Positions 5,926 through 9,009 of a stretch of DNA of 9,009 nt are shown piece by piece. Made by a program: the position numbers and the translations under genes. Positions within the stretch are counted from its first letter, which is position 1, and the number at the start of each line of letters is the position of its first letter. The notes below the pieces were generated by a model that was not told where the DNA came from, did not search any database, and worked only from the letters and a program-made list of their open reading frames with translations. Source of the stretch: Chloroflexota bacterium (lineage in GTDB: Bacteria > Chloroflexota > Anaerolineae > UBA4142); assembly GCA_016200825.1 (NCBI GenBank), contig JACQEA010000242.1:1-9009 (forward strand), read 5' to 3'.

Positions 5926-7469
5926 GAAGGCAAAATTTATTTCTCATCCTGCTCGCGTTCATCAGCGCAGGCGTGTATCTTGCGCTTTCCGCATCGCGCG
6001 GCGCGGTTGGTTTTCCGCTCGACGACGCGTGGATTCATCAAGTGTACGCGCGCAATCTCGGCACGCGCGGCGAGTTTGCATTTTTCGCGGGGCAACCGAG
6101 CGCGGGCTCGACTGCGCCGCTGTGGACAATATTCTTAGCGGTTGGATATTTTTTGCGAATTGATTTTCACGCGTGGACGTACGTTGTTGTCGCGATGCTG
6201 ATGGGCGCGAGCGTAATCTTGGCGGGTCGAGTTGGCGAAAGAATTTTCGCAACTCGCAATTCGCAAATCGAAAATCATTTTCTAGTTCCAAGCCCCAAGT
6301 CTCAGACTTGGCTTTTCGCTTTTAGCTTGTCGCTTTTCACTTTGCTTGAATGGCATTTGTCTTGGAGCGCGGTGAGCGGAATGGAAATTCCGTTGTTTGT
6401 TTTTCTGTCGTTGCTTTTGCTGGAAAGATTTTATGCGCGCGAGCGCGCGTGGTTGTTAGGAATTATCGGCGCGTTGCTCACGCTCACGCGACCAGAAGGC
6501 GCGGTGTTGGCGGGGATTGTGGCTGCCTCTGTCATTGCGAGGAGGATCGAAGCGACGACGAAGCAATCTCCAACTGTTCCTAGGGGATTGCTTCGCTTCG
6601 CTCGCAATGACGTAATGTTTTTTGGTTTTGGTTTTGCATTTCTCCTCGCGCCTTACCTTCTTTTCAATCTTGCGGTCAGCGGAAATATTTTCCCGAATAC
6701 TTTTTTCGCCAAGAACGCGGAATATCAGATCATCATCGAGCGCGTGCCGTTTGTGATTCGCTATTTGCAATTACTGTTCATTCCATTTATCGGCGCGCAG
6801 ACTCTGTTGATTCCCGCGATGCTCTTTGCGGTTTTTCATTTCGTCAAACGCAGAAATTTTTTCGGGCTGATTCCGCTTGCGTGGATTTTGCTTTTGCCCG
6901 CGCTCTATGCGTTGCGTTTGCCGGTTGCGTATCAGCACGGAAGATACGAAATGCCAATCATTCCGTTCATTGTGATGTATGGTATTGGAGGAATGTTTTT
7001 GTTGTTCGAACGCGTCAAGAATTTTGTTTTTCGCGCGACGTACGCGCTCGCGCCTGCCGCGACACTCATCGCGTTTTGGTTTATCGGGGCGAACGCGTAT
7101 GCAACCGATGTCGCGATCATTGATTGCGAGATGGTGCAGACCGCGCGCTGGGTCGCGCAAAATGTGCCGCGCGATGCGCGCGTCGCCGCGCACGACATCG
7201 GCGCGCTGGGATATTATTACGACAAACCGTTTATTGATTTAGCGGGATTGGTGTCGCCTGAAGTGATTCCATTCATCCGCGATGAAAATCGTTTGCGTGA
7301 ATATTTATTTTCACGCAGTACTCAATACGCAATCTTTTTCCCCGACTGGTATCCCGCGCTCGATTCCGATCCGCGCTTTGCGCGCGTTTTTCAAACCGAT
7401 TGCGCGGTGACGCGGCGGGAGGGCGGAACGAATATGGTGGTGTACAAAATTGTGTTGACAGGGAAATGA
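5922..7469 (+). CDS. GT39/PMT-like membrane glycosyltransferase, paralogue of the 1819-3654 product
   Basis: The product has 515 residues from TTG 5922. Helix one (about 6-24) leads to the outer loop GFPLDDAWIHQVYARNL with D34-D35, the likely catalytic acids, then GEFAFFAGQPSAGSTAPLWT, typical of a Chloroflexota GT-C family. LTRPEG (188-193) matches LARVDG in the paralogue. The soluble tail contains W410, HDIGALGYYYDKPFIDLAGLVSP... and FFPDWYP, normal family features. Two segments look inserted: about residues 107-131 (short repeats ending in the palindrome at 6295-6311) and 204-230 (the GTCATTGCGAG element). The first occupies the same loop as the inverted-repeat insert of the paralogue (ERIFATR here, RKIFARD there). 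The gene ends the GC-rich cluster, and the promoter for the next operon overlaps its last codons. The specific sugar and acceptor are unknown. Confidence 0.85.
   Translation: MRRQNLFLILLAFISAGVYLALSASRGAVGFPLDDAWIHQVYARNLGTRGEFAFFAGQPSAGSTAPLWTIFLAVGYFLRIDFHAWTYVVVAMLMGASVILAGRVGERIFATRNSQIENHFLVPSPKSQTWLFAFSLSLFTLLEWHLSWSAVSGMEIPLFVFLSLLLLERFYARERAWLLGIIGALLTLTRPEGAVLAGIVAASVIARRIEATTKQSPTVPRGLLRFARNDVMFFGFGFAFLLAPYLLFNLAVSGNIFPNTFFAKNAEYQIIIERVPFVIRYLQLLFIPFIGAQTLLIPAMLFAVFHFVKRRNFFGLIPLAWILLLPALYALRLPVAYQHGRYEMPIIPFIVMYGIGGMFLLFERVKNFVFRATYALAPAATLIAFWFIGANAYATDVAIIDCEMVQTARWVAQNVPRDARVAAHDIGALGYYYDKPFIDLAGLVSPEVIPFIRDENRLREYLFSRSTQYAIFFPDWYPALDSDPRFARVFQTDCAVTRREGGTNMVVYKIVLTGK
6295..6311. 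repeat. Short palindrome CCAAGTCTCAGACTTGG inside coding sequence
   Basis: Two perfect 8-bp arms flank a single central base (6303). It lies in a polar stretch (about residues 110-131: TRNSQIENHFLVPSPKSQTW) that follows AACTCGCAATTCGCAAATCG, itself repeat-like. It is directly followed by the 18-mer shared with 2703-2720. It is probably another small repeat class in a membrane-protein loop. Confidence 0.6.
6531..6611. repeat. Palindromic repeat, GTCATTGCGAG family, copy 3 (in frame inside a gene)
   Basis: The 81-bp element has perfect 11-bp inverted ends (GTCATTGCGAG at 6531-6541 and CTCGCAATGAC at 6601-6611) and an inner AAGCAATC/GATTGCTT pair around CTGTTCCTAG. It is exactly 27 codons long and encodes residues 204-230 (VIARRIEATTKQSP...FARND) between two hydrophobic helices. 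Its left end is read in the same frame as copy 2 and a different frame from copy 1. Confidence 0.9.
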
Positions 7470-7483
7470 GGGGGATTTATAAT
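7455..7483 (+). promoter_or_regulatory. Perfect sigma-70-type promoter for the toxin-antitoxin operon
   Basis: TTGACA (7455-7460) and TATAAT (7478-7483) are both exact consensus hexamers with a 17-nt spacer. The -35 box and part of the spacer lie in the last codons of the upstream glycosyltransferase gene (stop 7467-7469). Transcription would start near 7490, just before the GGAGG ribosome binding site (7492-7496) and ATG 7502, leaving a leader of only about 12 nt. This gives the toxin-antitoxin pair its own strong promoter. Confidence 0.85.
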
Positions 7484-7501
7484 TGTTTCGTGGAGGACAA
7501 A

Positions 7502-7720
7502 ATGACTCAACTCGAGAAAACAATTGGCCAATTGCCGCCGAATATGCAGAAGGAAGTGCAAGATTTCGCAGAGTTCTTGCTCGCACGAACTAAACAAAAA
7601 AAGAATAACCAGAAACCAAAGCACTTGCGCATGGATTGGGCAGGCGCACTGAAAGAGTATCGCGACCAATTCACGTCGGTTGAATTGCAAAAGAAATCAT
7701 TAGATTGGTGGGGAACGTGA
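7502..7720 (+). CDS. DUF2281-type antitoxin of a PIN toxin-antitoxin pair
   Basis: The product has 72 residues. Start ATG 7502 has GGAGG (7492-7496) five bases upstream and lies about 12 nt after the predicted transcription start; an open frame from 7400 would extend into the previous gene and has no support. The N-terminal half holds LPPNMQKEVQDFAEFLL (11-27), the typical DUF2281 helix, then a Lys/Asn-rich linker (30-41). The C-terminal half MDWAGALKEYRDQFTSVELQ...LDWWG (44-71) resembles the toxin-binding tail of this antitoxin group. It should neutralise the adjacent PIN RNase and probably represses its own promoter together with it, as VapBC-like pairs do. The stop overlaps the toxin start (GTGA 7717-7720). 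Use of Lys/Asn codons differs clearly from the upstream genes, suggesting separate acquisition. Confidence 0.85.
   Translation: MTQLEKTIGQLPPNMQKEVQDFAEFLLARTKQKKNNQKPKHLRMDWAGALKEYRDQFTSVELQKKSLDWWGT
7521..7534. repeat. 14-bp perfect palindrome at the start of the antitoxin gene
   Basis: CAATTGGCCAATTG reads identically on both strands and lies about 30 nt after the predicted transcription start, covering antitoxin codons 7-11. It could serve as an operator for autorepression by the toxin-antitoxin complex, but it may be coding coincidence. No second copy is visible in the window. Confidence 0.4.
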
Positions 7721-8109
7721 AGTACCTCGTAGATACCAATATCTGGCTTGAGATGTTGTTGGGACAAGAAAAAGCAAACGAAGTGCGCCAATTCATTCTC
7801 AGAATTGATTCACGTTTTCTGGTTGTGACCGAGTTTTCGCTATATTCGTTGGGCATCATTCTGACGCGACTAAAAAAAGATCAAGCAGTTAGAGAGTTTC
7901 TGGAGGATTTACAACAGAACGACACAAACCTTATTCGGTTGGACACAGAAGGGCTCAAGGAATCATTGATTTTGCGACAGAAACACGAACTTGATTTTGA
8001 TGATGCCTATCAATTTGCGGTTGCCGAGAAATACGATTTGATCATTGTGAGTTTTGACAAAGATTTTGACAAGACGCCGCGTGGAAGAAAAACTCCAAGG
8101 GAAGCGTGA
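7717..8109 (+). CDS. PIN-domain (VapC-like) ribonuclease toxin
   Basis: The product has 130 residues, the normal size of a single PIN domain. Start GTG 7717 overlaps the antitoxin stop (GTGA), with GGTGGGG just upstream; a TTG at 7705 would add four residues (MVGN). PIN acidic residues are visible in order: D6 in KYLVDTNIW, E39 in VVTEFSLYSLG, D93/D95/D96 in LDFDDAYQFAV, and D114 in SFDKDFDKTPRGRKTP. The metal-binding set therefore appears intact, and the last motif is typical of this subfamily's end. Such proteins are Mg/Mn-dependent endoribonucleases that cut tRNA or rRNA when freed from the antitoxin; the actual target here is unknown. It is co-transcribed with the antitoxin from the promoter at 7455-7483. 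Confidence 0.9.
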   Translation: MKYLVDTNIWLEMLLGQEKANEVRQFILRIDSRFLVVTEFSLYSLGIILTRLKKDQAVREFLEDLQQNDTNLIRLDTEGLKESLILRQKHELDFDDAYQFAVAEKYDLIIVSFDKDFDKTPRGRKTPREA

Positions 8110-8126
8110 ATTAGTTTGAGGAATTG

Positions 8127-8651
8127 ATGCAGAAGATAATTTCTTCGATGGTTTTTGCAATTTTTTTCTTTGCATCAGCTTGCGCGCCCGCGCCGACAGC
8201 GACAGCGCCTACTGCCTCCGCAACCGTTGCTTCCACTGCAACATCTCCATTACCGACAACGACGGCAACTGCTGTTGTGCCAATAACAAAAGTTCCGCCC
8301 ACCGCGACGGCGACGCGGCTGGCAACCGCGACCCCAGAAAATTCTGTGGCCCTTGGCCCGCACGGGCTACTGATAAATCCAATCTCAAGTTTACCGCAAG
8401 GCCTTCAGCAGGCTCTAAATGGCATATTTCGCCCAGTAGGATATGATGAAGTGGGTCCGTACTATAGAAGCGTCCCTGGCCTTGTGATTGGACCGGCAGA
8501 CAAAGCTACCGCTTTTTACACTAGCTTCATCTCCTACGATTCGAAAAGAAATAAAATCCAATTGGTGACGAGACAAAGCGGGCCAAAGTCTGAGAGATAT
8601 TCAGGGGGGAAGATGTTGGTTTGTTATTTAACGGCAAAACCAAAGTTATAG
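8127..8651 (+). CDS. Small secreted lipoprotein with Pro/Thr-rich linker, probably frameshifted
   Basis: The product as read has 174 residues. ATG 8127 has GAGG (8118-8121) five bases upstream; a TTG at 8124 is less likely. A signal peptide (hydrophobic 8-18) ends in a lipobox-like ASA-C19, followed by a Pro/Thr/Ala linker (about 20-72: PTATAPTASATVAS..., PPTATATRLATATPE) common in Chloroflexota surface lipoproteins. A globular part follows (GPHGLLINPISSLPQGL..., VGYDEVGPYYRSVPGLVIG). I do not recognise its family. Near the end, at a run of six G (8604-8609), the frame passes into MLVCYLTAKPKL and stops, whereas the -1 frame continues as a convincing protein for 59 more residues. With one extra G the protein would have about 220 residues. 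It starts 17 nt after the toxin gene, so it may be read from the same transcript. Confidence 0.7.
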   Translation: MQKIISSMVFAIFFFASACAPAPTATAPTASATVASTATSPLPTTTATAVVPITKVPPTATATRLATATPENSVALGPHGLLINPISSLPQGLQQALNGIFRPVGYDEVGPYYRSVPGLVIGPADKATAFYTSFISYDSKRNKIQLVTRQSGPKSERYSGGKMLVCYLTAKPKL

Positions 8652-8788
8652 AATACGTTTTTAAAGACAAAATATACAGAGAAACCAATGTAATTAATTT
8701 TCACCCCGGCGATACAATAAATGTAATTGCCTATGTAAACCAAGGCTCGCTTGAGATTACAATGTTGCTAAAGACTAATAATGATTGA
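8609..8788 (+). pseudogene. C-terminal part of the lipoprotein in the shifted frame
   Basis: Starting at GAA 8609 this frame reads EDVGLLFNGKTKVIEY... and ends GSLEITMLLKTNND at TGA 8786-8788, with alternating polar/hydrophobic strands as in a small beta-rich domain. It has no start codon or ribosome binding site of its own at the junction. One additional G in the run 8604-8609 would join it in frame to the lipoprotein. It may be a true mutation, a sequencing or assembly error in the homopolymer, or slippage; the sequence alone cannot decide. Confidence 0.65.
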
Positions 8789-8848
8789 TTAAGAAAAAGG
8801 TTCTCGATCAATGATGGTAGGTTATTAAAAACAAAGCAAGAAAAAGTA

Positions 8849-8914
8849 GCCGTTGTCCAATGGCGCGGACAGTTGACTCCTAGAGTGGTGTCGCCATCAA
8901 CGGCCCTCATTTTT
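8849..8914 (+). terminator. Nested hairpin followed by T-run, possible terminator
   Basis: GCCGTTG (8849-8855) pairs with CAACGGC (8898-8904), ATGGCG (8860-8865) with CGCCAT (8892-8897), and ACTC (8876-8879) with GAGT (8883-8886). Together these give an interrupted hairpin of about 56 nt. TTTTT (8910-8914) follows five bases after the stem. It lies about 60 nt after the end of the restored lipoprotein frame. The long interrupted stem is not a classical terminator, so a structured RNA or a small repeat remnant is an alternative. Confidence 0.4.
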
Positions 8915-8916
8915 CA

Positions 8917-8945
8917 TTGACAACAATCCCTAGTTAACATATCTT
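8917..8945 (+). promoter_or_regulatory. Promoter-like site before the right window edge
   Basis: TTGACA (8917-8922) is an exact -35 consensus. TATCTT (8940-8945), 17 nt downstream, matches the -10 consensus at four of six bases. It directly follows the hairpin/T-run and would leave almost no leader before ATG 8953. The -10 match is only moderate. Confidence 0.4.
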
Positions 8946-8952
8946 GGTCGTA

Positions 8953-9009
8953 ATGAACAAAAAGATTTTCTATGTGCTGATGGCTATCGTGGAAATTAAT
9001 TCGCCATTC
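8953..9009 (+). CDS. Possible start of a further gene, cut by the window edge
   Basis: ATG 8953 opens a frame that runs to the last base: MNKKIFYVLMAIVEINSPF. Two Lys after Met followed by a hydrophobic run would suit a signal peptide or membrane anchor. There is no strong ribosome binding site, and 19 codons are too few to exclude chance. No function can be given. Confidence 0.3.
   Translation, partial: MNKKIFYVLMAIVEINSPF

Noticed and set aside
1062..6611. The palindromic repeats as a CRISPR array
   Set aside because: The copies are kilobases apart, lie inside genes, and have no regular spacers.
7400..7501. Longer antitoxin frame starting within the glycosyltransferase gene
   Set aside because: The extension lies upstream of the predicted transcription start and has no family similarity; GGAGG precedes ATG 7502.
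8054..8071. Two TTGACA hexamers in the toxin gene
   Set aside because: They come from the repeated FDKDFDK codons, and no -10-like sequence lies at 16-18 nt from either.

Overview
The window looks like chromosomal DNA of a Chloroflexota bacterium, most likely Anaerolineae. This is an inference from three things: the dense GCGC/CGCG codon style, the families of multi-pass GT-C glycosyltransferases, and the Pro/Thr-rich lipoprotein linker. No ribosomal or other marker gene is present to confirm it.

Positions 1-7469 hold a same-strand run of genes for membrane glycosyltransferases: the 3' end of a PIG-V-like mannosyltransferase (3-149), a large Chloroflexota-type GT-C protein (146-1822), a GT39/PMT-like protein (1819-3654), a GT87 protein (3759-4964), a membrane-anchored Cache sensor domain with no output domain (4951-5925), and a second GT39/PMT-like protein (5922-7469). 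All junctions except 3654/3759 are 4-14 nt overlaps, so the genes are probably translationally coupled in two blocks. GT-C enzymes use polyprenyl-phosphate sugars on the outer face of the membrane, so the cluster probably builds or transfers a surface glycan. The acceptor and the sugars cannot be read from the sequence.

The coding sequences of the GT39-like and large GT-C genes are interrupted in frame by short palindromic repeats. Three copies share the ends GTCATTGCGAG...CTCGCAATGAC (1062-1148, 2437-2540, 6531-6611). Others are a 15-bp-armed inverted repeat (2178-2244), a repeat nested inside one copy (2500-2530) and a small palindrome (6295-6311). Most of them lie between predicted membrane segments, and two fall in the matching loop of two paralogues. 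They add 20-35 residue low-information inserts to otherwise recognisable enzymes. This is the most interesting signal in the window.

At about 7470 the composition changes: CGCG runs nearly vanish and A+T rises. A textbook TTGACA-17 nt-TATAAT promoter overlaps the end of the last glycosyltransferase gene and drives a DUF2281-type antitoxin and PIN-domain toxin pair (7502-8109). A small lipoprotein gene follows (8127-8788), whose reading frame is broken by one base at a run of six G. A nested hairpin plus T-run (8849-8914) may be a terminator, and a second promoter-like site precedes a possible ORF that runs off the window. No tRNA, rRNA, CRISPR array or transposase gene was seen.
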